From SAR202 cluster bacterium (GTDB taxonomy: Bacteria > Chloroflexota > Dehalococcoidia > Lucifugimonadales > UBA2985), in NCBI GenBank assembly GCA_009391535.1, contig VFHP01000005.1, forward strand, positions 1 to 56,180: a stretch of 56,180 bases of DNA, read 5' to 3'. A program made the position numbers and the translations under genes. Shown here one piece after another: positions 9,101 to 16,681 of the stretch; position 1 is the stretch's first letter; the number at the start of each line of letters is the position of its first letter. The notes below the pieces were generated by a model. It made no database searches and was not told the origin of the DNA. It worked only from the letters and a program-made list of their open reading frames with translations.

Positions 9101-9503
9101 CATACTACTGAGCATAGCTGACCAAGACAAAGCATACGCCTTACAATTAATAAAGTCTTTGAATGACTCCGAATGTAAACTATACGCCACAGAGGGAACT
9201 GCAGCCATGATAGAAGGTTTGGGAATGCCAGTTACGATGATCACTAAAAAGATGGGTGAGGGGCATCCGAATGCTGTGGATGTCATAAACGATGGCATTG
9301 TTAAAGCAGTTATAAATACCATAACTGGTGATAGGTCTCACCTTCAGGATGGTTTCGAAATACGAAGATCAGCTGCAGAGAAAAGGATTCCTTGCTTTAC
9401 ATCAATAGACACAGCCAGAGCGGCAGTAGAGAGCCTATTAAGTGGAACCACAGGGTATAACGTAAAATCAATAGATAAGTATCTTAAGAATATTACTCCT
9501 TGA
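6183..9503 (+). CDS. carB: Carbamoyl phosphate synthase large subunit
   Basis: Makes carbamoyl phosphate from bicarbonate, ammonia and two ATP. The 1106-residue protein shows both homologous halves: GSGPIIIGQAAEFDY near residue 11 and GSGPIRIGQGIEFDYC near residue 570, each followed by ATP-grasp motifs (NPRVSRSSALASKATG and NPRSSRTVPFLSK). The C-terminal 140 residues form the MGS-like allosteric domain (KLYATEGTAAMIEGLG). It is about 30 residues longer than the E. coli enzyme. Two short inserts sit just before the NPR motifs of both halves (YALSPNKLIEDTLP; GGDPYRSPEESKTE). The start has AAGGAT eight bases upstream. It closes the operon; no strong terminator is visible in the 29 bases before the convergent gene. 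Confidence 0.96.
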   Translation: MNKLSKVLVIGSGPIIIGQAAEFDYAGTQACKALKEEGVTTVLVNSNPATIMTDTGIADIIYIEPLTVDVLTRIIEIERPDGVLPTLGGQTGLNLAVDLNDAGVLDKYNVRLLGTPLETIRKAEDRDLFRDLLIEIGEPVPTSKVAETMEQVEDIAKDIGLPIVIRPAYTLGGTGGGIANTWNELIELAKGGLSASPITQVLLERSLVGWKEIEYEVIRDGSDNCITICNMENMDPMGVHTGDSIVVAPSQTLTDKEYQMLRSASLKIIRALGIEGGCNVQYALSPNKLIEDTLPTGYQHSSPYYVIEVNPRVSRSSALASKATGYPIARVAAKIAVGKTLDKIHNSVTGNTTAAFEPALDYCVVKIPRWPFDKFATGDRNIGTQMKATGEVMAIERSFESAFQKAVRSLEIGGYNMMWEDPDWTTEPKEVLDSLPLFPTDLRLWALMASLRRNIEVEDISRHTGIDPWFIDRFKNIVDMENRLRQSSLTADILRAAKKMGFSDQQIGHIKTTSTDAVRSKRKQFGIIPTYKMVDTCAAEFEAVTPYFYSTYEIENEAESLADNKSVVIGSGPIRIGQGIEFDYCSVHAAWALQEAGIKSIMANSNPETVSTDFDTSDRLYFEPLDEESLKDIIDNETLNYDDGPDIPASMVQFGGQTAINLSQELDESGMPILGSTADTIDIASDRARFEDFLTQLDIPRPPGHGVNSLEQALTVAENIGYPVLVRPSYVLGGRAMEIVQNQTELIRYVSAASQLGTNHPILIDKYLVGREVELDAICDGENVLIPGIMEHIERAGVHSGDSMGIYPGVTLSEQEVDVLVEYTTKIGLALNVKGLMNIQYVIVGGDPYRSPEESKTETTNSSIYVLEVNPRSSRTVPFLSKVTGVPMVNIATKIMLGDSLTSQGYSGGLSKRQDLVAVKAPVFSMSKLAGVDTYLGPEMKSTGEVMGIDHNFRGALAKALIASGLVFNPGDSILLSIADQDKAYALQLIKSLNDSECKLYATEGTAAMIEGLGMPVTMITKKMGEGHPNAVDVINDGIVKAVINTITGDRSHLQDGFEIRRSAAEKRIPCFTSIDTARAAVESLLSGTTGYNVKSIDKYLKNITP

Positions 9504-9532
9504 CCAAATACAAGCATAGTGCCTGCCAATTA

Positions 9533-10738
9533 TTATTGTACTTTTTTAACCGTGACCCTTTTTATCCTTCTGCCAAGTGTAGTCAGGATTTGCAAACGTA
9601 TACTATCATGCTGCAGTTCGTCACCTGGAACTGGAATCTTTCCAAGTTCATGGTAAATTAGACCACCAAGTGTATCAAATCCGTCCCCCTGAAGGTTTAA
9701 TCCAAATATTTCATTGACATCATCTAATGGAATTCTTGCGTCCATAACTGCTTCATCATCGCTTATTATTTCAGTTATGGATTCCCCTGAATCAAATTCA
9801 TCTTCTATTTCCCCAACTATTTCTTCTAGTAAATCTTCTATCGTTACTAGCCCGGCAGTACCACCATACTCATCTACAACGATGGCTATTTGTATCCTTT
9901 TATCCTGGAAGTCTCTTAAGAGATCATCTAGTCGTTTAGATTCTGGTATAAACAAAGGAGTTCGTACAACTTGGGCGATGTCTTGACCTTTTTCATTATC
10001 GTCAAGTGTTCCCAACATGTCTCTAGAGTGCAAAACGCCTATCACGTTGTCCAAAGTCTCTCCATAAATGGGAATTCTACTGTGGCCACTATCCGCCATC
10101 AATTCTGCAATTTGAGACAATGAGTGATTTGATGGTGCTCCAATAATGTCCATCCTCGGAATCATTATCTCTCTAGCCGTTGTCTGGTCTAACTTTAGTA
10201 TGGAAGTTATCATCATACGCTCATGAGGCTCCAGTCCCGATTCTTCTTTTTGGTCGTCTCCATTAGCAATGTTTATCTGTTCAGCCAAATCGTCAGTATA
10301 TTCGTCGAGTGAACGAGGTTGGTTTTTTGACTCTGATGGATCACCAAATAGAACATTCAACTTGTTTAGTGGGAGAATTATCAAGAAAAACGGATAGAAA
10401 AGAAGGATTATGTATTTAATTGAAATAGGCAACTGAAAACCAATATAATTTGAAAAGGATCTAGATATTATCAGGACGATAAGTAGTAGTATAACTCCCA
10501 ATGAGATACCGGTAACCGTGGTTTCGGCGCTATAAAGGACAGAAACAAAACTACCTACGATCATAGAAACAAAAAACAATTCAGTAACATATCTACCATC
10601 CTGGAATATTGCTCTGACTACTTTATTACTCCCGGTAGTAACCGCTCTGTCAAGATTCCCGACAACAATATGAAAAAGGAGATATAGAATTGTGGCTAGC
10701 AGAAAGGTTGAGCTATATAACGAACCGTCAGTATCCAC
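9533..10738 (-). CDS. CorC/HlyC-type CBS-domain membrane protein
   Basis: The N-terminal 150 residues are hydrophobic with about four membrane segments and replace the usual DUF21 module only loosely. Then come a CBS pair (MIPRMDIIGAPSNHSL, HSRIPIYGETLDNVIG, IQIAIVVDEYGGTAGLVTI) and a CorC_HlyC transporter-associated domain (DARIPLDDVNEIFGLNL, FDTLGGLIYHELGKIP). Such proteins are linked to magnesium or cobalt resistance; the transported ion cannot be read here. I choose GTG at 10738 because AAGGAAGG lies eight bases before it and the sequence then begins VDTDGSLYS. A TTG at 10789 would add 17 residues that overlap glmU. It overlaps the glmU end by 11 bases, so the two are likely cotranscribed. 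Confidence 0.85.
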   Translation of the reverse strand: MDTDGSLYSSTFLLATILYLLFHIVVGNLDRAVTTGSNKVVRAIFQDGRYVTELFFVSMIVGSFVSVLYSAETTVTGISLGVILLLIVLIISRSFSNYIGFQLPISIKYIILLFYPFFLIILPLNKLNVLFGDPSESKNQPRSLDEYTDDLAEQINIANGDDQKEESGLEPHERMMITSILKLDQTTAREIMIPRMDIIGAPSNHSLSQIAELMADSGHSRIPIYGETLDNVIGVLHSRDMLGTLDDNEKGQDIAQVVRTPLFIPESKRLDDLLRDFQDKRIQIAIVVDEYGGTAGLVTIEDLLEEIVGEIEDEFDSGESITEIISDDEAVMDARIPLDDVNEIFGLNLQGDGFDTLGGLIYHELGKIPVPGDELQHDSIRLQILTTLGRRIKRVTVKKVQ

Positions 10739-12131
10739 TATGTGCACCTTCCTTGTTGGAGTCAGAGGATAAAGGTGTTTTTCTGTCAATCGGTCTTGCA
10801 GGCATGCCCACTACAGTAGTCCCAGATCTTACATCTTTTGTCACAACTGATCCGGCTCCGGTAATGGCATTCGATCCGACTTTTACAGGAGCAATCAATT
10901 TAGTATCACTTCCTATAAATGCTCCTTCTTCAATGATAGTTTGGTGCTTTTCTTTTCCATCAAAATTGCATGTTATAGTACCAGCACCAATATTAACCTT
11001 GTTTCCTATGAAACAGTCCCCCAAATAGCTGAAATGCCCAATTAATGCTTCTTTTCCAATTCTAGAGTTCTTTATCTCAGCAAAATTTCCAATCTTTACG
11101 CCTGATTCAATATATGAACCATGTCTTATATGACTAAATGGACCAATATTGACAGCATTACCTATAGTTGAACTCTCAATCACAGATTCAAATATGTTAC
11201 AGTCGGCGCCAACAGATGTATCAAGTAATCGTGAATTGGGCCCTATTTTACTTCCTTTTCCAATATGTGTATCGCCCTGGAGAGAGGTGTTTTGATATAT
11301 CACACTATCTTTATCGATATGGGCACTGATTTCTATGTAACATGGCTCTACTATATCAACTCCATTGAGTAACCAGTAAGTATTTATTCTATTTTGCAAT
11401 ACAAGCCTTGCCCTGGAAAGGTCATGTAAGGTATTAACTCCTATAGTTTCGCTAGAGTCTTCGATCGTATACGAATCCACCAATAAACCTTCTGCATAGG
11501 CAATCTCAACCAGTCTAGTTATATAAAATTCATTTGTGGAGGATTCGGGTATTTTACCTATAACCGCCGGTAGCAATTCAGATCTTATGCAATAAGCCCC
11601 GACATTGAATTCACTACTAACATTCACATCGTAATCTTCATCCCCATATTCAACTATGGCATTAATATCGTCCGTATCATGTTTTCTAGATATTAAACCC
11701 ATATTTCCGTTAAATGGGTGATGGGATGTCATAACAGTAATAAACGCACCACTAGATTCATGTTTTTGAATTAGCGAAGAGAATGATGCAGGTCTTATCG
11801 CTGGAGTGTCTCCATTAACAATAAGCCAGTTTCCATCGAAGGATTCTAATTCATTTCTGGCTTGCAATAGGGCATGACCCGTGCCCAAGGGAATATCTTG
11901 TGATATCAATGAGGCAGACATTTGTTGAATCTCATCTGAGTCTGCGATCTGAGGAGAGGTGACAATCAGCACTTTCTCTACTCCGGCATCTGATACCGCA
12001 TCAACCACCCAGCTTAGCATAGATTTACCGCATATTTTATGTAGCAATTTGGGAACCGAGGATTTCATTCTAGTTCCTTTACCACCACCTAGAACCAATG
12101 CACGTAATTCAGCCACCACGACACCAGCCAC
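10728..12131 (-). CDS. glmU: Bifunctional UDP-GlcNAc pyrophosphorylase / glucosamine-1-P acetyltransferase GlmU
   Basis: Makes UDP-N-acetylglucosamine for cell envelope building. The N-terminal uridyltransferase domain begins with ALVLGGGKGTRMKSSVPK (usual LAAGxGTRM, here LGGG) and includes GTGHALLQA and VNGDTPAIRP. The C-terminal half is a left-handed beta helix with hexapeptide repeats and conserved acetyltransferase stretches (GPFSHIRHGS, EIKNSRIGK, GAGTITCNFDGKEKH). The length of 467 residues is normal. The listed start is GTG at 12131; a second GTG six codons inside would also fit (VAELRALVLGGG), and no clear SD decides it. It lies upstream of the CBS protein on the same strand. Confidence 0.93.
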   Translation of the reverse strand: MAGVVVAELRALVLGGGKGTRMKSSVPKLLHKICGKSMLSWVVDAVSDAGVEKVLIVTSPQIADSDEIQQMSASLISQDIPLGTGHALLQARNELESFDGNWLIVNGDTPAIRPASFSSLIQKHESSGAFITVMTSHHPFNGNMGLISRKHDTDDINAIVEYGDEDYDVNVSSEFNVGAYCIRSELLPAVIGKIPESSTNEFYITRLVEIAYAEGLLVDSYTIEDSSETIGVNTLHDLSRARLVLQNRINTYWLLNGVDIVEPCYIEISAHIDKDSVIYQNTSLQGDTHIGKGSKIGPNSRLLDTSVGADCNIFESVIESSTIGNAVNIGPFSHIRHGSYIESGVKIGNFAEIKNSRIGKEALIGHFSYLGDCFIGNKVNIGAGTITCNFDGKEKHQTIIEEGAFIGSDTKLIAPVKVGSNAITGAGSVVTKDVRSGTTVVGMPARPIDRKTPLSSDSNKEGAHSGY

Positions 12132-12293
12132 TGAGAGTCACTCTGCCGGATTTCGACATAAAGATAAGTTTTATCCTTGTAAACAAACTTCAGAATATCT
12201 GATTTGGCGTAATCATATCAGTCATAATTTTCAGTGTCAATGTGGTAATAAAGTGATAGATAATATGATATTCTATATACTCTGTGACAGGTA

Positions 12294-12383
12294 GGGGAGG
12301 TGGCCGAGAGGCTTAAGGCGCCGCTCTCGAAAAGCGGTTCCCGAGTTTTCGGGACGTGGGTTCAAATCCCACCCTCTCCGCCA
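12294..12383 (+). tRNA. tRNA-Ser(CGA)
   Basis: 90 bases with encoded CCA. The acceptor stem GGGGAGG pairs with CCTCTCC (one G-U). The anticodon arm CCGCT-CTCGAAA-AGCGG gives anticodon CGA. The long variable arm (CCCGAGTTTTCGGG) is the class II mark of serine tRNA. T-arm GTGGGTTCAAATCCCAC. Confidence 0.95.
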
Positions 12384-12401
12384 AAACGTCACTGTATATG
12401 C

Positions 12402-12491
12402 GGAGAGTTGCTGGAGTGGCCGAACAGGCACGACTGGAAATCGTGTAGGGGAGCAATCCTCTCGTGGGTTCGAATCCCACACTCTCCGCCA
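12402..12491 (+). tRNA. tRNA-Ser(GGA)
   Basis: 90 bases with encoded CCA, 18 bases after the first serine tRNA. Acceptor GGAGAGT pairs with ACTCTCC. Anticodon arm CACGA-CTGGAAA-TCGTG gives anticodon GGA. Variable arm AGGGGAGCAATCCTCT is long, as expected for serine. Probably cotranscribed with its neighbour. Confidence 0.95.
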
Positions 12492-12576
12492 GCAAACTAC
12501 TTAATGCCCAAGATGTCAATTTTACTGCCAATACAATAAGCATTGGTATCATGCACATGGATTAAATCAAAAGAAA

Positions 12577-12615
12577 AGAAGAGGAGACTACCGTAGCAGC
12601 CTTCCTCTTCTTTTT
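12577..12615. terminator. Bidirectional hairpin terminator between tRNA-Ser pair and secreted protein
   Basis: AGAAGAGGA (12577-12585) pairs with TCCTCTTCT (12603-12611), with A-rich sequence before and T-rich after. It can end the tRNA transcript on the plus strand and the 12647-13114 gene on the minus strand. Confidence 0.8.
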
Positions 12616-12646
12616 CTATTTTAACCTGTATATATTTGCTATATGA

Positions 12647-13114
12647 CTAAATGTGAGGCTCTATAGCTCCGCACTTCTCATCAGCGAATATCAATGGTGT
12701 CGTGGTTATTCTGCCAGAGACTCCAACGGCCTCGATTGTAAATATACCTGTACCAGGCCATCTAGCTATCGCGCTTGTTGCACTTGGTGGCTTGGTCTTA
12801 AGGGTCTTAGTAATTTCCAACGCACCAGCGGCATTTGCACTACCGGTTGACCAGATAATGCTGGTATCAGCATCTCGAACTACCGACAGAATCACAATCT
12901 CGTTAGCCCGGAAACCAGAACCGAAAACACTTATTGGTGAATCGTTCAGAACACAATTTGTATCTGTTACTATCGTAGCACCATCTAATCTAGTCAATGA
13001 CTCCTGTGAAGCAGCTCCAGCCTGTTTAGAAGCCAAAGCTGTACCTGATCCCAAGGTCATAACCAGTAGAAGTGTAAGGACGAGAACACCTTTCATAGAC
13101 AAAATTCTATTCAT
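12647..13114 (-). CDS. Small secreted protein, tandem paralogue 2
   Basis: 155 residues with a clear signal peptide (basic start, hydrophobic run, cleavage likely after ALA near residue 28). The mature part holds GSGFRANEIVILSVVRD and IIWSTGSANAAGALEITKTLKTKPPS, which look like a small beta-sandwich (IPT/Ig-like) domain exported to the surface or medium. Two cysteines, one near the start of the mature part and one near the end, could form a disulfide. It is about half identical to the protein at 13377-13862. I do not recognise a named family. SD is a G-run (GGGGG) before ATG. It has its own promoter and terminator. Confidence 0.85.
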   Translation of the reverse strand: MNRILSMKGVLVLTLLLVMTLGSGTALASKQAGAASQESLTRLDGATIVTDTNCVLNDSPISVFGSGFRANEIVILSVVRDADTSIIWSTGSANAAGALEITKTLKTKPPSATSAIARWPGTGIFTIEAVGVSGRITTTPLIFADEKCGAIEPHI

Positions 13115-13197
13115 ATTAGAGCAGCCCCCTTATTATTTAACTTCCTAGTTTTCACGTTACCACACCATCTGTGTCGTTAACTCACGAAACTCACCTA

Positions 13198-13225
13198 ATA
13201 ATATCACCACGGCTGTCTATGTCAA
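13198..13225 (-). promoter_or_regulatory. Promoter of the 12647-13114 gene
   Basis: On the minus strand, TTGACA (13225-13220), 16-base spacer, TATTAT (13203-13198). The same GGGTTGACATA context and spacing occur at the paralogue. Confidence 0.75.
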
Positions 13226-13313
13226 CCCTTTATACCAACCAAGTTATGAAATTAACCTATATATAACCTTTTTTGATGGTGTTTTGTTTGGTTTTTTTAT
13301 GTATGTAAATACA

Positions 13314-13350
13314 TAAAAAATAAGGGAGAACAGTTCGCACTATTCTCCCT
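13314..13350 (-). terminator. Terminator of the 13377-13862 gene
   Basis: On the minus strand AGGGAGAA (13350-13343) pairs with TTCTCCCT (13330-13323), followed by a T-run (13321-13315). It separates the two paralogues into independent transcripts. Confidence 0.8.
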
Positions 13351-13376
13351 CATCTTTTTATGAGAATTAAATTTGC

Positions 13377-13862
13377 TTACGGCAATGGATAATTGTCGAG
13401 CAAACCGCCTTCGCCAGGACATTTACCATTGGTGAACATCACAGGAGCTGTTGCCAGTCTTCCTTTAGCGCTCAAAGCCTCAACGGTCAGCAGTCCCTCT
13501 CCAGGCCATCTGGCAATATCACTTGTCTTGCTCGGTGGCTTGGTCTTCAGGGTCTTAGTAATATTTATAGTCCCAGCGTCGTTTGCATTACCTGTTGACC
13601 AGATAATGGCAGTTTCGGCATTCTGTATAACGGACAAAATAACCAGTTCGTTGGAACCAAAACCAGAACCCCAGACCGTGAATTCAGAATTGTTGTTAGT
13701 ACAATTCTTAGCTGGCGTTACCTCGGCACCATCAAGTCTTACAGTGGCTTCTTGAGAAGCTGCTGAGCCCTGACCACCAGCCAATGCAGTCCCAGATCCT
13801 AGGGCCATGACGGTCAATAGAGCTAAGACTATAATGCCTTTTGCGGACAAAAAACTCTTCAT
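13377..13862 (-). CDS. Small secreted protein, tandem paralogue 1
   Basis: 161 residues. The signal peptide MKSFLSAKGIIVLALLTVMA with GSGTALAGG near residue 28 closely matches the paralogue. The mature domain repeats the pattern GSGFGSNELVILSVIQN, IIWSTGNANDAGTINITKTLK, TKPPSKTSDIARWPGEG. Two cysteines are kept at equivalent places (NCTNNN and GKCPGEG). AGGAGG lies 12 bases before ATG at 13862. It probably acts outside the cell; function unknown. The strong promoter and its own terminator suggest abundant expression. Confidence 0.85.
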   Translation of the reverse strand: MKSFLSAKGIIVLALLTVMALGSGTALAGGQGSAASQEATVRLDGAEVTPAKNCTNNNSEFTVWGSGFGSNELVILSVIQNAETAIIWSTGNANDAGTINITKTLKTKPPSKTSDIARWPGEGLLTVEALSAKGRLATAPVMFTNGKCPGEGGLLDNYPLP

Positions 13863-13897
13863 ATTAGGTCGGCCTCCTTCTTAGCATATGCGAGGTA

Positions 13898-13925
13898 ATC
13901 ATATCATTACAGGCTTTTATGTCAA
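13898..13925 (-). promoter_or_regulatory. Promoter of the 13377-13862 gene
   Basis: On the minus strand, TTGACA (13925-13920), 16-base spacer, TATGAT (13903-13898). Confidence 0.75.
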
Positions 13926-14063
13926 CCCTTAATTCCAATTGTTTGTACAAAACACACCGTGCCAATAACGAATTTGTGGCAATTATGCGATAAAGCCAGC
14001 CTTTGTCGCAAATCAAATATATATTTTCTACGTATACAAGTGGATGTATTTATTGATCCTATT

Positions 14064-14072
14064 TGGTATAAT
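14064..14072 (+). promoter_or_regulatory. Extended -10 promoter before the antiporter
   Basis: TGG followed by the consensus TATAAT (14067-14072), an extended -10 element; no good -35 is seen. It lies about 78 bases before the antiporter ATG. Confidence 0.45.
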
Positions 14073-14150
14073 TCGGCCTTGGTATCACTTTAAATTTTAA
14101 ATTGACCATTACCTTAATTATTTTTCGTTGAGAAACGGTTGGAGGCCTTG

Positions 14151-15437
14151 ATGTTCAGTGTATCGCCAGGCATGGAGAGTCACTTTGCTGATATTGCAAC
14201 ACACCTGGTATTCCAATTGGCCGTCATCCTAGCAGCTGCTAAACTAGCAGGAGAGCTTTGTGATCGTTTTCTAAAAATTCCTTCTGTGTTGGGGGAACTG
14301 GTAGTAGGAATAATTATCGGACCTTACGCCTTAGGAGGACTATCAGCATTCGGATTACAGCCTTTGTTCGAACTTAACGCACACTCAGACGGTGGATTCC
14401 CTCTATCCCAAGAGCTATTCGCCGTGTCCCAAATCGCTGCAATAGTATTATTGTTTGCAGCCGGATTAGAGACGGACCTGAAACAATTCTTGAGATATGC
14501 CGGACCGGCCTCAGGTGTCGCAATAGGTGGCGTGCTAGTCCCGTTCATATTCGGTGTAGTTGCAACTTTCCTCTTTAAACCTGGAGGTATTGCAGGTGAC
14601 CAACTAATGTACTCCGCACTATTTGTAGGTTCAGTGATGACAGCTACTTCGGTTGGAATAACAGCCAGAGTACTTAGCGATCTAAAACAACTAGATTCTT
14701 CGGAAGGTGTTACGGTTCTCGCTGCAGCAGTAGTAGACGACGTCTTGGGGATATTGGTGTTAACTGTAGTTGTCGGCTTAGCATCGCCTGATGGAGCCTT
14801 TTCTTTATCCAATATAGTAACTACTGGCATTAAGGCTTTGGGGTTTTGGATAGCATTGATGGTGGGCGGCATACTCTGTTCAAAGTATATATCCATAGCA
14901 TTCTTATCGTTCCGGGGCACAGGTGCACCTTTAGCACTGGCCATGGCATTAGCATTCGTAGCTTCAGGGTTGGCGGAGTCCTTTGGGCTCGCTATGATAA
15001 TAGGGGCTTATACGATAGGTTTAGCTATATCAGGCACAAATCTGGCTCGCCATATAGAAGAATCTGTCATGTCTGTTTACCACGTTTTTGTACCTATATT
15101 TTTCGTGGTTATGGGAATGATGGTAGATGTAAGTGCCATGAAATCTGTAATTACTTTTGGCATTGTTTTATCGATTCTAGCAATCATTAGTAAAGTTGCT
15201 GGCTCAGGTCTACCGGCCTTAGCAGTAGGGTTCAATAGAAGAGGGGCATGGAGGATCGGTATTGGTATGCTTCCCAGAGGTGAGGTAGCTTTAATTATGG
15301 CAGGAATAGGATTATCTCGGGGAATAATCGGAGCTGATGTATTTGGCATAGCTATAATGATGACGGTTATAACAACCTTACTTGCACCCATTATCCTAGT
15401 ACCCGCTTTCAAAAATGGGGGGCAGGGGACCAGATAG
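14151..15437 (+). CDS. Cation/proton antiporter, CPA2 (KefB/NhaS3-like) family
   Basis: A membrane protein of 428 residues with about 12 hydrophobic segments, the Na_H_Exchanger fold. Family marks are IPSVLGELVVGIIIGPYALGG near the start, FAAGLETDLKQF, AAAVVDDVLGILVLTVV with the paired Asp residues of the ion site, and GMLPRGEVALIMAGIG. It likely exchanges Na+ or K+ for H+ across the cytoplasmic membrane. No C-terminal TrkA/RCK domain is present. ATG at 14151 has GGAGG five bases before it; a TTG at 14139 is the upstream alternative. tRNA-Arg follows seven bases after the stop and may be cotranscribed. Confidence 0.9.
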   Translation: MFSVSPGMESHFADIATHLVFQLAVILAAAKLAGELCDRFLKIPSVLGELVVGIIIGPYALGGLSAFGLQPLFELNAHSDGGFPLSQELFAVSQIAAIVLLFAAGLETDLKQFLRYAGPASGVAIGGVLVPFIFGVVATFLFKPGGIAGDQLMYSALFVGSVMTATSVGITARVLSDLKQLDSSEGVTVLAAAVVDDVLGILVLTVVVGLASPDGAFSLSNIVTTGIKALGFWIALMVGGILCSKYISIAFLSFRGTGAPLALAMALAFVASGLAESFGLAMIIGAYTIGLAISGTNLARHIEESVMSVYHVFVPIFFVVMGMMVDVSAMKSVITFGIVLSILAIISKVAGSGLPALAVGFNRRGAWRIGIGMLPRGEVALIMAGIGLSRGIIGADVFGIAIMMTVITTLLAPIILVPAFKNGGQGTR

Positions 15438-15444
15438 ATCAACG

Positions 15445-15519
15445 GCCCCTGTAGCTCAGGGGATAGAGCACTGGCCTCCGAAGCCAGGTGCGTGGGTTCG
15501 AATCCCGCCAGGGGTACCA
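15445..15519 (+). tRNA. tRNA-Arg(CCG)
   Basis: 75 bases with encoded CCA. Acceptor GCCCCTG pairs with CAGGGGT (one G-U end pair). Anticodon arm CTGGC-CTCCGAA-GCCAG gives anticodon CCG. T-arm GTGGGTTCGAATCCCGC. The gene lies between the antiporter stop and the modC end. Confidence 0.95.
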
Positions 15520-15595
15520 GGATCGCCGCGAATCTATCTGAATAATTGTGATGGACAGGCTTAGATTTGCAGATAATCACTACATAGGATATGTT

Positions 15596-16681
15596 TCAGT
15601 CCTGTAAAACAAAACATGACGCAGACTTAATAACACACCATATTGCTGAGCCCGAAATTAGTCCTAATTCGTCCACCGCTCTCTTAGTAACGTGACTAAT
15701 TACAATGTGACCGCAATCTATCTCTATCCTATACATACCAGACTCTATATATATATCTTTTATAATGCCCTTTTTAATATTCCTGGCGGATAAACCTCCT
15801 GGTTCAACAGACGCCAGTATAACATCATCTGCTCTCAAACCAATTCTTACATCCTGACCTATCAAAACATCATTAGATACTGGAATTTCCAAAGAAAATG
15901 ATTCTGAAACACACTCCATAATCCCCTGATCTGGAAAAATATTCTTTACTTTAAGGCTTAATACGTTCTCCACTCCTAACAAATTCGCAACTCTCTCTCT
16001 AGCGGGATGTCCAATCATAGACACTGGATCACCCAATTCCACCAGACCACCTGATTCTATTATGGCCAGCCTGTCTCCCATTGAAACTGCCTCTTCCTTG
16101 TCATGTGTGACCATAATGACCGGTATGCCGATACTCTGGAGAATCTGTCTCACATATGATCTGGTCCTACTGCGTGTGCCAGAATCCAGAGAAGAAAACG
16201 CCTCGTCTAATAGTAATAACCTTGGATCAGGTGCTAGGGCCCTAGCCAAAGCCACTCTCTGTCTTTGACCGCCAGATAATTCCCATTCATACCTATCCTC
16301 CAAACCATTCAAGTCCAATTTTTCAACTAGAGTTTCAATCAAGTTGTCGGATTCTTGATAATTTCTTATTCCATAAGCTATATTTTCAATAACAGTCAAG
16401 TGAGGAAACACCAACATATCTTGAGGAACATATCCAACTTTTCTTTTATGAGATGGTATATTTACTCCGTTTATCTTATTAAATACCTCGACTCCTCCTA
16501 TACTGATCACACCTTCTGATGGAGTCAGCAAACCAGCTATAGTGCGTAAAACTGTAGTTTTGCCAGAACCCGAAGACCCAAACAACACTAACACCGTGCC
16601 TGGTTGCACTTCCAAATCCATAGAGAGTTTAAATCCCCCAACAATTACTTCAAAACATCCATACGTAGATTGGGTGTTCAT
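15596..16681 (-). CDS. modC: Molybdate ABC transporter ATP-binding protein ModC
   Basis: The 361-residue ATPase energises molybdate uptake through ModB. Walker A is GSSGSGKTT (residues 35-43), the signature [15 protein letters not shown], Walker B LLLLDEAFSSLD, and the switch His in VMVTHDKEEA. The last 120 residues form a TOBE/Mop-like oxyanion-binding region (IGLRADDVILASVEPGGLSARN), normal for ModC. The ATG overlaps the modB stop (ATGA), so the two are coupled. Specificity for molybdate over tungstate or sulfate rests on the ModA neighbour. Confidence 0.88.
   Translation of the reverse strand: MNTQSTYGCFEVIVGGFKLSMDLEVQPGTVLVLFGSSGSGKTTVLRTIAGLLTPSEGVISIGGVEVFNKINGVNIPSHKRKVGYVPQDMLVFPHLTVIENIAYGIRNYQESDNLIETLVEKLDLNGLEDRYEWELSGGQRQRVALARALAPDPRLLLLDEAFSSLDSGTRSRTRSYVRQILQSIGIPVIMVTHDKEEAVSMGDRLAIIESGGLVELGDPVSMIGHPARERVANLLGVENVLSLKVKNIFPDQGIMECVSESFSLEIPVSNDVLIGQDVRIGLRADDVILASVEPGGLSARNIKKGIIKDIYIESGMYRIEIDCGHIVISHVTKRAVDELGLISGSAIWCVIKSASCFVLQD

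Noticed and set aside
9504..9532. Terminator between carB and the CBS protein
   Set aside because: No hairpin with a T-run is visible in or near this short convergent space.
12273..12558. Small ORFs on both strands, some with GFEPT-like text
   Set aside because: They are translations of the two tRNA-Ser genes and flanks; such proteins are common annotation errors.
14324..14944. 206-residue minus-strand ORF in the antiporter
   Set aside because: Antisense shadow of a membrane protein gene; rich in Pro, Thr and Ala as expected from that strand.
15077..15580. 167-residue minus-strand ORF over the antiporter end and tRNA-Arg
   Set aside because: It is a shadow of the antiporter and the tRNA, with no SD or domain.
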